Shown here one piece after another: positions 17,318-27,905 of a DNA stretch of 64,000 bases (position 1 is its first letter; every line of letters starts with the position of its first letter). Position numbers and translations under genes: made by a program. This stretch comes from Acidobacteriota bacterium. GTDB lineage: Bacteria; Acidobacteriota; Terriglobia; Acidiferrales; UBA7541. The stretch is taken from NCBI GenBank assembly GCA_013289585.1, contig JABCZR010000015.1:62001-126000 (forward strand), given 5' to 3'. The notes beneath the pieces were generated by a model. The model was not told the DNA's origin and ran no database searches. It saw only the letters and a list, made by a program, of their open reading frames with translations.

Positions 17318-18748
17318 TCAGGCACCGCGTTTTTCGCGCGCTCCCCGCCAGTACAAGACTAATCCTAGCAAGATCGCCGCCACCGTTCCGACGAATAGCT
17401 TCGCCTCAAACAGAACCTTGTTTGAAGAATCTCCCGGCGGCACCATCGAAACAGTCATACAGACCAGCACCACCAGGAATCCCAGCCCGCCGATCAGCCA
17501 CACACCCGTCATGCCTCCGGGAATCAGCACGGCGTGTTCATTCTCTTTCCGGTCTTTGCGTTTCGCGAGCTTGATCACCGCCGCGAACATGTATAGAAAC
17601 GGTATGAAATAGATCAGGATGGTGATGTCCACCAAAACCTGATACGCGCCTCGCATGGTCTCGCTGATTTGGCTGATGAGCAGCACCGCGCCGGACGCCA
17701 CCGCCTGCACGATGATCGAAACATACGGTGTTTTCCAGCGTGGATGAATTTTTCCAAATGCCGCCGGCAAGTAGCGGTCGATGCCCACAACGAACGGCAC
17801 GCGCGCAATGCCCGCCACCGTGCTTCCCACCCCGCCGGCATTTCCCACGGAAACCAGCATCGCAGCCATGACGCCAACGAACCCGATCCGCAACGCCGTC
17901 GAACCGTGGGTAATCGCCTGAAACACGCCGCTTTTTGGATCAACATCCGCGGCAGGAATCATCGAGAGCACCGCAAGTGTTCCAAGGATGTAGATCACCG
18001 CAATCATCGCGCCCGAAGTTAGCACCGCGCGCGGCAGCGTGCGCCGCGGATCGCGAATCTCCGCGCTCATCGCCGAGACCAATTCGAGCCCCGTAAACGC
18101 AAAAGCGATCTGCGACCAGAAATTTACCGTGTCCCAGCTCCAGTGCGGCATCATGTTCGCCCACGTGAACTGCGTTACAGAGCCGTGTTGCAACCATAGC
18201 GTCGCGCCGATGAGGACAAGAATCATCAAAGGAATGTAAGTAGAAACGCCCCCGGCATTTTGCAGCCACTTTCCAACGTTGAGTCCGATGATGTTCAAAA
18301 TCACGGCCACAAAGAGCAGCACGAAAGACCCAACCAGCAGAAAAGTCCTGTCTTGCGCCAGCGCCGCTCCGCCAGAGCCCGCAAGATACCCGCTCATCGC
18401 CGCGCTGGCCAGCAGTAGCCCGGGGAAATAAAAAATCGTATAGACCCAGTAGGTCCATCCGGCGACGAAACCATGAAAATCACCGAAAGCTTCCTTGGCC
18501 CACACGTAGAGCCCGCCCTCCTCGGGAAAGCGCGACGAGAGTTCGTTGATCACCATTGCGGACGGCACAAAGAAAAAAACCGCCGCCAGCACCCAGAGGC
18601 TAATTGACGGCGTCCCGTTGTGCGCCGCCGCCGCAATCCAGCGCGGCCCCAACACCGTGGCGATGTTGAAAAACAGGACGTCCCAGAAGCCCATTTCCTT
18701 GCGCAATTGCTTGATTGGATCGGATGAGCCGTTCGCGGCCTGGCTCAC
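17318..18748 (-). CDS. APC-family amino acid permease
   Basis: A 476-residue integral membrane transporter with about 12 hydrophobic segments, starting with the family's consensus helix-1 region (MGFWDVLFFNIATVLGPRWIAAAA) and SRFPEEGGLYVWAKEAFGDFHGFVAGWTYWVY around residues 70-105. The AFAFTGLELVSAMSAEIRDPRRTLPRA stretch near residue 215 is typical of amino acid/polyamine antiporters. Its ATG overlaps the upstream ABC ATPase stop by four bases. It is the last gene of the minus-strand operon that starts with the histidine kinase at 23587. Substrate unknown. Confidence 0.9.
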   Translation of the reverse strand: MSQAANGSSDPIKQLRKEMGFWDVLFFNIATVLGPRWIAAAAHNGTPSISLWVLAAVFFFVPSAMVINELSSRFPEEGGLYVWAKEAFGDFHGFVAGWTYWVYTIFYFPGLLLASAAMSGYLAGSGGAALAQDRTFLLVGSFVLLFVAVILNIIGLNVGKWLQNAGGVSTYIPLMILVLIGATLWLQHGSVTQFTWANMMPHWSWDTVNFWSQIAFAFTGLELVSAMSAEIRDPRRTLPRAVLTSGAMIAVIYILGTLAVLSMIPAADVDPKSGVFQAITHGSTALRIGFVGVMAAMLVSVGNAGGVGSTVAGIARVPFVVGIDRYLPAAFGKIHPRWKTPYVSIIVQAVASGAVLLISQISETMRGAYQVLVDITILIYFIPFLYMFAAVIKLAKRKDRKENEHAVLIPGGMTGVWLIGGLGFLVVLVCMTVSMVPPGDSSNKVLFEAKLFVGTVAAILLGLVLYWRGAREKRGA

Positions 18749-19536
18749 AGGGTCACGTCCAGCGCGGGAATCAATTCGTCCTGCATGCGGAAATTCTTGA
18801 GGAATGGATCATTCGAACTTTCGAAACCGGCCCACGGCCCAAAGAAGGTCACTTCTCCCTCCTGAAGAAATATGACCACGTCCGCCAGCTTTTTCGCCAG
18901 GTGCGTATCGTGAGTCACCACGATGGACGTTTTGTGAAATGCTTTCTTCAATCGCAGGATCAAATCGCCCGCATGTCCCGCCATGATCGGATCCACCATC
19001 GTCGTTGGTTCGTCGAACAGGATGGCCTCGGGATTCTGCGCCAGCGCCCGGCCGATGGCCACTGCGCGCTTCATTCCGGTGGAAAGCTCGCTCGGCAATT
19101 TATCCAGTACATGATCCACCTCGAGCATATTGGCGATTTTCGCGACGTAAGCCTCGAGGTCGTCGTATGTGAGGCCCGGCTGCCCGTCCAGCGGGAACGC
19201 GATGTTGTCTCTCACCGTCAGCGAATCGAAAAGCGCTCCCGACTGGAACACCATCGTCACTTTGCGCCGCACCTGTTCGAATTGCGCTTCGCTGAAATGC
19301 GTCACGTCAACGCCGTCGACCAGAATCTGCCCCGAATCCGCTTGCAGGAATCCCATGATGTGCTTCAGCGAAACCGATTTCCCCACGCCGCTGCGGCCCA
19401 TGATCACGCAGGTTTCTCCGCGCTTCACCGTGAAGCTCACGTCTTTCAGCACCGGGCGGTCGTCAAACGCCTTGCACACATTTCGAAACTCGAAAAAATT
19501 TGCAGTCTCGGCGCTATTTTTGGCGGCCTCGCTCAC
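18745..19536 (-). CDS. ABC transporter ATP-binding protein, Mla/phospholipid-type
   Basis: A 263-residue ATPase. Walker A is GRSGVGKSVSLKHIMG near residue 47, the Q-loop is VFQSGALFDSLTVRDNIAFPL, the signature is LSTGMKRAVAIGRAL and Walker B is AILFDEPTTMVDPI. The GALFDSLTVxDNIAFPL and MKRAVAIGRAL style matches MlaF/Ttg2A ATPases that drive retrograde phospholipid transport. GTG at 19536 is chosen because it overlaps the mobA stop (GTGA) and has GGAG upstream; a TTG 18 bases earlier is less likely. No mlaE or mlaD is adjacent, so the partner permease would be elsewhere. Confidence 0.87.
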   Translation of the reverse strand: MSEAAKNSAETANFFEFRNVCKAFDDRPVLKDVSFTVKRGETCVIMGRSGVGKSVSLKHIMGFLQADSGQILVDGVDVTHFSEAQFEQVRRKVTMVFQSGALFDSLTVRDNIAFPLDGQPGLTYDDLEAYVAKIANMLEVDHVLDKLPSELSTGMKRAVAIGRALAQNPEAILFDEPTTMVDPIMAGHAGDLILRLKKAFHKTSIVVTHDTHLAKKLADVVIFLQEGEVTFFGPWAGFESSNDPFLKNFRMQDELIPALDVTL

Positions 19537-20162
19537 TCGCGCTCCGTTTCCCAAACGCGGCGCATTTCTTCATAATCCGCCGCCGTATTCATGTTCCAGA
19601 ACAGCCGTCCTGCGCTATCAAACCGTTTCCAGACCGGCTCGTCAAGCACTTCCGAGCGCAGGAGTGCGACGCCGGCAGTCACTTTTCGAACGCCGCTTTC
19701 GAACGCCGCCCGTAATGTCTCCGCCGCATCGGTTCGCCAGCACGCGCACAAAGGCTCTGGCCCATGTGCCGAATGAGCAAGCACGACCTGGGCCTCGCTA
19801 TTCACTGCTCGCTCGGCAAGAAAGGCCATCCACTCGTTCGTCAAAAACGGCATGTCGCAACTCAGGATCACATTCCATTCGGTGTGCGCCGCGCTTTTCT
19901 GGGAATTTTCAAGCGCCGTGATAATTCCTCCCAGCGGCCCTTCGCCAGGCCACTGGTCAACAACCATTTCTCTTTCGAATTGAGCGTACTTCTCCGGCGC
20001 GCCTACAACTATTACGTTCCTGGCCACGTTCTGCAGCAACGCAATCATGCGCCCCAGCATTGGCAGTCCTCCAAGCTCCACCAGCGCCTTGTCCCGCCCG
20101 AATCGCGAGCTCCCGCCACCCGCCAGGACGTATCCGCAAATCTCCCTGCTCTCTGTGTCCAT
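19533..20162 (-). CDS. mobA: Molybdenum cofactor guanylyltransferase
   Basis: Transfers GMP from GTP to molybdopterin cofactor. The N-terminal nucleotide-binding motif LAGGGSSRFGRDKALVELGG starts at residue 13, GEGPLGGI lies near 72, and the metal-binding SCDMPFL motif lies near 99. Length 209. It starts two bases after the response-regulator stop and overlaps the ABC ATPase start by four, so it sits in the middle of the operon. No molybdoenzyme gene is nearby, so the reason for this placement is unclear. Confidence 0.93.
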   Translation of the reverse strand: MDTESREICGYVLAGGGSSRFGRDKALVELGGLPMLGRMIALLQNVARNVIVVGAPEKYAQFEREMVVDQWPGEGPLGGIITALENSQKSAAHTEWNVILSCDMPFLTNEWMAFLAERAVNSEAQVVLAHSAHGPEPLCACWRTDAAETLRAAFESGVRKVTAGVALLRSEVLDEPVWKRFDSAGRLFWNMNTAADYEEMRRVWETERE

Positions 20163-20164
20163 TC

Positions 20165-21565
20165 CTATTCGTCTTCCAGCGGCTCCCTGCCCGGCCGCCG
20201 AATCCCCAACTCCCGCAATTTCTCTTGCAAGCTCTGACGGTGCAGCCCGATCGTCACCGCCGTGCGCGAAACATTCCAGCGATGCTCCGCCAATTGCCGC
20301 GTTAAGTAAGCCACCTCGAACTTCCTCTTCGCTTCGCGGAAATCCCGTTCGCTAAGACCATTGTCCGGACCGCCGCCACTCGGTTTGTGCGGATTCGCCT
20401 CGCCGTGAACCACTTCCGCCGGCAAATCATCAACGCCAATCTCCTCGCCGCGGCAGAGCACCAGGCTTCGCTCCAGCGCGTTCTTCAATTCGCGCACATT
20501 TCCCGGCCAATCGAACTTCTCGATCACTGCCATCGCTTCACGCTTCAACCGCGCTCCCCGTCCCAGCCGCGCCGCATGCATCTGCAAAAAAGTCTCGGCC
20601 AGCAGCGGGATATCCTCCTTATGAGCGCGGAGCGGCGGCAACTCGATGGTCACCACGCGCAGCCTGTAAAATAAATCCTCGCGAAATTTTCCCGCGCGAA
20701 TTTCCGCACTCAGGTTCCGGTGCGTCGCGCTGATCACTCGCACATCCACCGCGATCGATTGCGTCCCGCCCAGCCGCTCAATCGTCCGGTTCTCCAGCAC
20801 ACGCAGCACTTTCGCTTGCGTCACCGGATTCATATCCCCAATTTCGTCCAGGAAAATCGTCCCGCCCGAAGCCAGTTCAAACTTCCCCTTCTTCTGCTGA
20901 GACGCGCCGGTGAACGCACCGCGCTCATAACCAAACAGCTCCGACTCGATCAGCGTTTCCGGCAGGGCCGCGCAATTCACCGCTACGTAAGCCTTTCCAG
21001 CTCGCGGCGACCGCGCATGTATTTCTTGCGCCAGCAAATCCTTCCCCGTGCCGCTCTCCCCGAGAATCAGCACGGTAGAATCCGTCGGCGCTACGCGGTC
21101 CGCCATTTCGAACGCGCGCCGCATTTCCGCCGAGCGCCCGATCATCTGCCCAAACTGCCCTTCGGTAGTGAGTCTGCGCCGCAGCGAATCGTTTTCTTTT
21201 TCGAGAGTGGCCAGCTTCAGCAGATTCGAAACGCGCTGCCGTAGTTCCTCCAATTCGAATCCCTTCACCAGATAATCCGCCGCGCCCAACTGCAAAGCCT
21301 CCACCGCCGTTTTCGCCGTATCCAACGCCGAAACCATCAACACGGGGATCTCGCTGCCCTGCTCACGCATCCAGCGCAAAAACGAAAGCCCATCCTGCCC
21401 GGGCAGAACCACGTCCAGCAACACCAGGTCCGGCTGCTCCCGCGGCATCGCTTCCCGCGCCGCCTCCGCCGAATCCGCCTCCGCAATCCGGTACTTCGCC
21501 TCCAGCGCTCGCCGCAGCCCGTATCTCGCCGCCGGCTCATCATCCACAATTAAAATAGTCTTCAT
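20165..21565 (-). CDS. NtrC-family sigma-54-dependent response regulator
   Basis: A 466-residue regulator in three parts. The receiver domain has phospho-acceptor Asp about residue 52 in LVLLDVVLPGQDG. The AAA+ activator has Walker A GESGTGKDLLAQEI near 175, and the GAFTGA loop that contacts sigma-54 lies near 215. A C-terminal Fis-type helix-turn-helix covers about 425-460 (RWNVSRTAVTIGLHRQSLQEKLRELGI). It should be phosphorylated by the histidine kinase encoded 40 bases upstream and activate sigma-54 promoters. Its targets are unknown; self-regulation of the five-gene operon is plausible. Confidence 0.94.
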   Translation of the reverse strand: MKTILIVDDEPAARYGLRRALEAKYRIAEADSAEAAREAMPREQPDLVLLDVVLPGQDGLSFLRWMREQGSEIPVLMVSALDTAKTAVEALQLGAADYLVKGFELEELRQRVSNLLKLATLEKENDSLRRRLTTEGQFGQMIGRSAEMRRAFEMADRVAPTDSTVLILGESGTGKDLLAQEIHARSPRAGKAYVAVNCAALPETLIESELFGYERGAFTGASQQKKGKFELASGGTIFLDEIGDMNPVTQAKVLRVLENRTIERLGGTQSIAVDVRVISATHRNLSAEIRAGKFREDLFYRLRVVTIELPPLRAHKEDIPLLAETFLQMHAARLGRGARLKREAMAVIEKFDWPGNVRELKNALERSLVLCRGEEIGVDDLPAEVVHGEANPHKPSGGGPDNGLSERDFREAKRKFEVAYLTRQLAEHRWNVSRTAVTIGLHRQSLQEKLRELGIRRPGREPLEDE

Positions 21566-21566
21566 G

Positions 21567-21620
21567 CTTCTCTTTTCTTTAATTCTCTTTACTTCATTAC
21601 GTCCTTACTTCCTTACTTCA
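21567..21620 (-). repeat. Degenerate (GAAGTAAGGA)n tract between kinase and regulator genes
   Basis: On the minus strand this is a run of GAAGTAAGGA-like words. It covers the end of the kinase gene (its last codons and stop fall inside the tract) and the purine-rich leader of the response regulator gene. It may therefore provide the ribosome binding region of the regulator and could alter spacing between the two genes by slippage. Confidence 0.45.
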
Positions 21621-23587
21621 TCCAACGGCAGCGTCACGTGAAATCGCGTCCCCCGCCCCTCCCCAATCGGACTTTCCCAATCTACTTTCCCTCCAAACTC
21701 CGCCACGCGCCGCGCCACGATCGCCAACCCCAATCCCGTTCCCTGTGATTTCGTCGTGAAAAACGGCCGCAGGATCTTCTCCCGCAGCGCCGCCGGAATC
21801 CCGGGCCCGTCATCCTCCACGGTGAGAACGCAAACGCCATCTTGCGGCGCCGCGCTCACGCTCACCTGTCCCCCGCGAGTCGCCGCCTCGAGCGCATTCA
21901 CCACCAGATTCGAAACGATATCGTTCAGCGCCTCCGCGCTCACTGCCACGCGCGCGTTTTCCTTCGAAACTCGAAGCCGCAGCTTCACTCCGCGCCGCTC
22001 CGCCTCATGCGACAACACACCCGCCACTTCCCCCACTACCACGCGGCCGTCGCAACTTCCCGCCACGCCGCCCCCACGCACCGCCGGCCGGCTGAATTGC
22101 AACAACTGGTTCAGCTTCCCGGACAGCCGACCAATTTCCTCCAGCACCATCTTCGTCTCCGCCCGCATGGAGTCCGGCAATTCCGGATTCTCCAGCTGCA
22201 CTTGCAAAATCGTCTTCATCGATCCCAACGGATTCTTCAAATTGTGCGAAATGCTTGCCGCCATCTGCCCCACCAGCGCCAGCCGCTCGCGCTCCGCCAA
22301 TTCCCTCTCCAGCTGCAGCTTCTCCTCAATCATCCGGCACAAATCCAGCGCCCCCGGCAACTGTTCGCACAAAAACTCCAGCGCCCCGCGCGTCTCTCCG
22401 GAGATGGCCGCGCCGTGCGGTTCGACCAGCAGCGAGCCGATGGTGTTGTTTCCCTGCAGGATCGAAAAGCCTTCTCGAAATTCCTTGCGCGCGGGAATTC
22501 GCTCCTCTTTTCCGCTCTCCGGGTGCCACAACATCAGCCCCACCTCGTCAAATTCAAACTGCTCCTTGAGGCGGCGCTCGATGAACTCCGCCAACTGCGG
22601 CATGTCGCCCTTCCGCGCTTCCTGCTGGATTTCTGATGCCAGGCGATGCGCCACTTCCATTTCTTTTTGTACCGTTGCCTGCAGCCGCCGCCCAAGAGCT
22701 CGCTGCAACGGCTCAATGAAAATCACCAGTACGAACAACAGAATGGCCGCGGTCGCTTCCGGAGGGAGTACAGGCTCGAGCCGAATGCTGAGACGGCGAA
22801 CAAGGCTGAGGTAAAGTAATGCGAGAAAAGTGGCCGAAATCGCGTACAAGAGATTATTTTGCCGCCCGATCTGCAAAAAGTTGTGCCGGTAGACAAGAAA
22901 GATGAGCACGCTGAACGGCAAGATCGGCAGCAGCGCAAAAGCGGTTGCAAATCCCTCCACTGTCCCCGCTTGCGGATGCAACGGCATCAAATGCAAGCCC
23001 GCGACCGCCAGGAACGACGCCGCGAAGAATACCAGTAGTGTCCAGTGAAAATAACGCTGCGCTTTGTCCGGGGACGCGCCCGCAAAGCGGCTTTCCCACA
23101 CTCCGCTCCACGCCAGAGAAATCGCCAGCACCATCGCAAAGCCTTGCCCCAACGCCCTGACAGGCTCCAGGAAATTAAAATGGTGGTCCTCGACGAGGGC
23201 CGGAACGCGCGTAAACCCGACATACAAAATGGCCGCATAAACGAGCAGCAGCACCGCCACTTTCCACCGTTTGTTCTTGAGCAGCCCCCGCGTCTCCGCA
23301 TATTCCATGTGCAGATGCAGCAGCAGCGCGGGCAGCATGCACAGACCGGCGGATATAATTGCAATTGCAAATCCATTGAGCGCGGGCGGAGGCACCGCAT
23401 AATAAATCTGCGAGTTCAGTGCGAGAAGCGATCCACCGTAAAAGAGGAACAGCGCGAGGCACAGAAAGAAGAAAACACGTTCAAAATTGCGCTGTCTGCG
23501 ATAGCCAAGAATCACCACCATCCAGAAAAGCTGCAGCAGCGTCCCTGCTGTGTAGCCAATCAGCCGGATGTAGAGCAGCGATCCCAT
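21605..23587 (-). CDS. Membrane sensor histidine kinase with GAF-like domain
   Basis: A 660-residue kinase. The first about 300 residues form eight or so hydrophobic segments (7TM-type sensor region). A GAF-like domain follows (about 325-410). The HisKA motif SISHNLKNPLGS has its His near residue 448. The ATPase domain shows NLVVNALEA (N box), VEDDGPGIP (G1) and TKSQGTGLGLAI (G2). GGAGG stands directly before the ATG. It is the first gene of the operon and the obvious partner of the sigma-54 regulator downstream. The multi-helix sensor and GAF layout resembles PrsK-type kinases, but no PEP-CTERM system is seen here. The signal is unknown. Confidence 0.9.
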   Translation of the reverse strand: MGSLLYIRLIGYTAGTLLQLFWMVVILGYRRQRNFERVFFFLCLALFLFYGGSLLALNSQIYYAVPPPALNGFAIAIISAGLCMLPALLLHLHMEYAETRGLLKNKRWKVAVLLLVYAAILYVGFTRVPALVEDHHFNFLEPVRALGQGFAMVLAISLAWSGVWESRFAGASPDKAQRYFHWTLLVFFAASFLAVAGLHLMPLHPQAGTVEGFATAFALLPILPFSVLIFLVYRHNFLQIGRQNNLLYAISATFLALLYLSLVRRLSIRLEPVLPPEATAAILLFVLVIFIEPLQRALGRRLQATVQKEMEVAHRLASEIQQEARKGDMPQLAEFIERRLKEQFEFDEVGLMLWHPESGKEERIPARKEFREGFSILQGNNTIGSLLVEPHGAAISGETRGALEFLCEQLPGALDLCRMIEEKLQLERELAERERLALVGQMAASISHNLKNPLGSMKTILQVQLENPELPDSMRAETKMVLEEIGRLSGKLNQLLQFSRPAVRGGGVAGSCDGRVVVGEVAGVLSHEAERRGVKLRLRVSKENARVAVSAEALNDIVSNLVVNALEAATRGGQVSVSAAPQDGVCVLTVEDDGPGIPAALREKILRPFFTTKSQGTGLGLAIVARRVAEFGGKVDWESPIGEGRGTRFHVTLPLDEVRK

Positions 23588-23737
23588 GGGCCTCCAGAGT
23601 GCCGGATTTTACCCTTGACTCCAGAGCAGGACAATCCCCAAGTGTCACATTTTTCTTGCACCATCTAAGCTATTATAAATAAACACTTTATTTTGAGCGA
23701 AAATCCACAGGAATCCTGCCCCAAGCCCGGCAATTCC

Positions 23738-23765
23738 TTGACATGCCAGCCTTTTCTGCTATATT
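23738..23765 (+). promoter_or_regulatory. Sigma-70 promoter of groES-groEL
   Basis: A perfect -35 TTGACA (23738-23743) and -10 TATATT (23760-23765) are separated by 16 bases. The CIRCE operator begins within the -10 box, so a bound HrcA repressor would block RNA polymerase. Confidence 0.85.
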
Positions 23766-23790
23766 AGCAGTCGGTGGCGAGGAGTGCTAA
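23764..23790 (+). promoter_or_regulatory. CIRCE operator (HrcA binding site)
   Basis: TTAGCAGTC, nine bases, GAGTGCTAA. This matches the CIRCE consensus TTAGCACTC-N9-GAGTGCTAA except for one base in the left arm. CIRCE is the known target of the heat-shock repressor HrcA; the position overlapping the groESL promoter is classical. Confidence 0.92.
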
Positions 23791-23850
23791 TTCCCCTTTT
23801 TCTCGCCACCACACTTTAAACCGCAAGTTCACCTACGGAGGTTTTTCAAG

Positions 23851-24165
23851 ATGGCAGTGAATCTGACCCCGCTCCACGACCGCGTCGTTGTGAAGCGCAT
23901 TGAAGAGAAGGAAAGCATCAAGGGCGGCATCATCATTCCGGACTCCGCCAAAGAAAAGCAGCAGGAAGGCGAAGTTATCGCCGTCGGCCCTGGCAAGCGC
24001 GAGAAGGGTGAGCTTCATCCCCTCGACGTCAAGGTTGGCGACCGCGTCCTGTTCGGCAAGTACGGCGGCACCGAAATCAAGATCGACGACGAAGAGCTCC
24101 TCATCCTCCGGGAAGAAGAGATCCTCGCCAAGCTCGGCGGCGCCGCAAAAGCAGCAAAGAGGTAG
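23851..24165 (+). CDS. groES: Co-chaperonin GroES
   Basis: A 104-residue 10-kDa chaperonin that caps the GroEL folding chamber. The start [17 protein letters not shown], the mobile loop [20 protein letters not shown] and the end motif ([32 protein letters not shown]) are canonical. A strong GGAGG lies before the ATG. The transcript starts at the CIRCE-controlled promoter and continues to groEL. The C-terminus carries an extra Ala/Lys tail. Confidence 0.98.
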   Translation: MAVNLTPLHDRVVVKRIEEKESIKGGIIIPDSAKEKQQEGEVIAVGPGKREKGELHPLDVKVGDRVLFGKYGGTEIKIDDEELLILREEEILAKLGGAAKAAKR

Positions 24166-24186
24166 TTTCGGTATTTAAGTGTAGGC

Positions 24187-24230
24187 GCCGGGCTTTAGCC
24201 CGGCCCGCAATGCCCCCGACCAAGTCGGGG
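24187..24230 (+). repeat. Paired palindromic (REP-like) hairpins between groES and groEL
   Basis: Two adjacent perfect stems: GCCGGGCT/AGCCCGGC with a 2-base loop (24187-24204) and CCCCGAC/GTCGGGG with a CAA loop (24214-24230). The second has the same stem style and CAA loop as the hairpin at 62966-62984. Neither is followed by a U-tract, so they are not typical terminators. They could affect the groES/groEL ratio through mRNA processing. Confidence 0.65.
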
Positions 24231-24256
24231 CGAAGTTCACCAAAGGTTCAGCTTAG

Positions 24257-25927
<1,671 letters not shown>

Positions 25928-25957
25928 TTTTTCCAGCTCGCCCACAACCTCAATCCT

Positions 25958-25997
25958 AAAAGGGCGTCCTCGGTGCGAACCAGGACGCCCTTTTTCT
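25958..25997 (+). terminator. Rho-independent terminator of groESL
   Basis: A 12-13 base stem (AAAAGGGCGTCCT with AGGACGCCCTTTTT) and an 11-base loop, followed by a T-rich run. It lies 30 bases after the groEL stop. Confidence 0.92.
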
Positions 25998-26035
25998 TTC
26001 CCGCTCTGATTTGTTTGCTTTAAATACCCCTGGGA

Positions 26036-27070
26036 TTAAGCCTTGCCCGTGGCCTGTATGATCACTTTGTCCGCGCCCGACCCCATGCGGTCCCGCACTT
26101 CCGCGGCAATCTCGAATGACCGCAACCGCGCCCTCTGATCGTAAATAATCCCCGTTACCATCAACTCATCCGGCTTCGTCACCTCGATGAATTCACTCAA
26201 CCCCCGTTCCACGGTCATCGATGAGCCCACAAACGAACACGCTAGCGACTGGCTCGCCATGGACTTCTCAGCGGGCGTCCAATACTTCTCGATGTCGTCG
26301 ATCGGTGCCGGAATTTGTCCCGGCATTCCTCGCCGTAGCAACGTGAAAGCTTGCTGGTGCGAAGTGAAGAGCCGCCGCGCTTCCGCGTCTGTATCGGCGG
26401 AGATGACGTTCGCGCCCACCATCGCGTAAGGCCGCTCCAGCTCTTTCGATGGTGTGAACCGCCTCCGGTAGAGCGCAAGCGCCTGCATCAAGTCCGCCGG
26501 CGCAAAATGCGACGCAAACGCAAACGGCAATCCCATCATCGCCGCCAGTTGCGCGCTGAATAAGCTCGATCCTAGCAGCCAGATCGGCACCCGCAGCCCG
26601 GCTCCCGGTACCGCGCGGATTTGCTGCCCCGGTTCAGCGGGCTCGAAATACGATTGCAATTCCTTCACATCGCTCGGAAATTCTTCGTCCGTGGACTTGC
26701 TGCCGCGCCGCAACGCCCGCGCGGTCGCCACATCCGTTCCCGGCGCGCGCCCCAGCCCGAGATCGATTCGCCCCGGATACAACGAAGCCAGCGTCCCAAA
26801 CTGCTCCGCGATCACCAGCGGCGCATGATTCGGCAGCATCACTCCGCCCGCTCCCACGCGAATCGTCTTCGTGCCGCCAGCCACGTGCCCGATTACCACA
26901 GCCGTCGCCGCGCTCGCGATCCCCGGCATGTTGTGGTGCTCCGCCAGCCAGAAACGCTTGTACTCCCATTGCTCCGCATGCTGCGCCAGCTCCAGCGAGT
27001 TGCGAAACGCATCCTCCGCCGTCGCCCCCGCCGCAATCGGCGCCAGATCAAGCACTGAAAATGGGACCAT
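26036..27070 (-). CDS. LLM-class flavin-dependent oxidoreductase
   Basis: Bacterial luciferase-like monooxygenase fold, 344 residues, similar to the MsnO8/YhbW group. Motifs: [23 protein letters not shown] near residue 40, [25 protein letters not shown] near 72, and [17 protein letters not shown] near 98. It would use reduced FMN supplied by a separate reductase; the substrate is unknown. It is divergent from the phosphate transport pair, with a 200-base shared upstream region. Confidence 0.92.
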   Translation of the reverse strand: MVPFSVLDLAPIAAGATAEDAFRNSLELAQHAEQWEYKRFWLAEHHNMPGIASAATAVVIGHVAGGTKTIRVGAGGVMLPNHAPLVIAEQFGTLASLYPGRIDLGLGRAPGTDVATARALRRGSKSTDEEFPSDVKELQSYFEPAEPGQQIRAVPGAGLRVPIWLLGSSLFSAQLAAMMGLPFAFASHFAPADLMQALALYRRRFTPSKELERPYAMVGANVISADTDAEARRLFTSHQQAFTLLRRGMPGQIPAPIDDIEKYWTPAEKSMASQSLACSFVGSSMTVERGLSEFIEVTKPDELMVTGIIYDQRARLRSFEIAAEVRDRMGSGADKVIIQATGKA

Positions 27071-27272
27071 GCAAATCTCCCGAGCCGGATACCTGCACCC
27101 TGAATACGGCGGACTTTCCGGCGCTCAGTTCTTAGATGAATTCCCGGTCCCACTCGGCACACCTGGCAGGCACGCATGCTCATGGCCCGCCACGCCCTCC
27201 CTTGCCTCCCCTCTCCCCCCTCTGATATCGTCCGTAGGCCTCAAGACATCGACTCTTCAGGGGAGAGTCACC

Positions 27273-27899
27273 ATGCCAGGACTATTGCAGCGGTTCTTGC
27301 CGCGCGAAGAGGGCTTTTTTGATCTCTTTGCCAAACAGGCGGCCAACATCCATGCGGGCGCCGATGCCCTGCACAAAATGCTCACGCATTACACCGGCGT
27401 GCCCGAGCAGGTCCAGATCGTCAAGGCCATCGAGCACGAAGGCGATGAGATCACCCACGCTCTCATCACCAAGCTCAATCAAACCTTCATCACCCCGTTC
27501 GACCGCGAAGACATTTACGAGCTCTCGAACCGCCTCGACGACGTCATCGATCTGATCGACGCCGCCGCCAGCCGTTTCGTCCTCTATCGCGTGGACTCCA
27601 TCCGCGTCGGCACCATCGATCTGGTAAAAGTACTTGTCTCCGCCACGGCCGAAGTCGAGGCCGCCATCCGTGCCCTCGAGACTCCCGACAAAGCCCTCAG
27701 GCACTGCATCGAGATCAACCGCTACGAAAACGAAAGTGATCGCCTCTGCCGCACGCTCATCGCCCAACTCTTCGACGAAGAAAAAGACTCCGTCCAGATC
27801 ATCAAATGGAAAGAGATCTTCGAAGTCATCGAAACCGCCGTAGACAAGTGCGAAGACGTCGCCAACGTCATCGAAGGCGTCATCGTCAAGAGCGCCTGA
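27273..27899 (+). CDS. DUF47 (PhoU-like) phosphate transport regulator
   Basis: A 208-residue helical protein of the DUF47/TIGR00153 family. The N-terminus FLPREEGFFDLFAKQAANIHAGADAL, the EHEGDEITHALITKLNQTFITPFDREDIYELSNRLDDVIDLIDAA stretch and the ExxxD metal-binding style helices are typical. GGGGAGAG precedes the ATG. Family members accompany Pit transporters and modulate them; Pit follows here after six bases, which supports that role. Confidence 0.92.
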   Translation: MPGLLQRFLPREEGFFDLFAKQAANIHAGADALHKMLTHYTGVPEQVQIVKAIEHEGDEITHALITKLNQTFITPFDREDIYELSNRLDDVIDLIDAAASRFVLYRVDSIRVGTIDLVKVLVSATAEVEAAIRALETPDKALRHCIEINRYENESDRLCRTLIAQLFDEEKDSVQIIKWKEIFEVIETAVDKCEDVANVIEGVIVKSA

Positions 27900-27905
27900 T
27901 CCGCA

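Noticed and set aside
23596-23735. Additional promoter for the histidine kinase in the AT-rich block upstream
   Set aside because: A TATAAT on the minus strand is present near 23670-23690 but has no -35 partner at a suitable distance, so it could not be supported.
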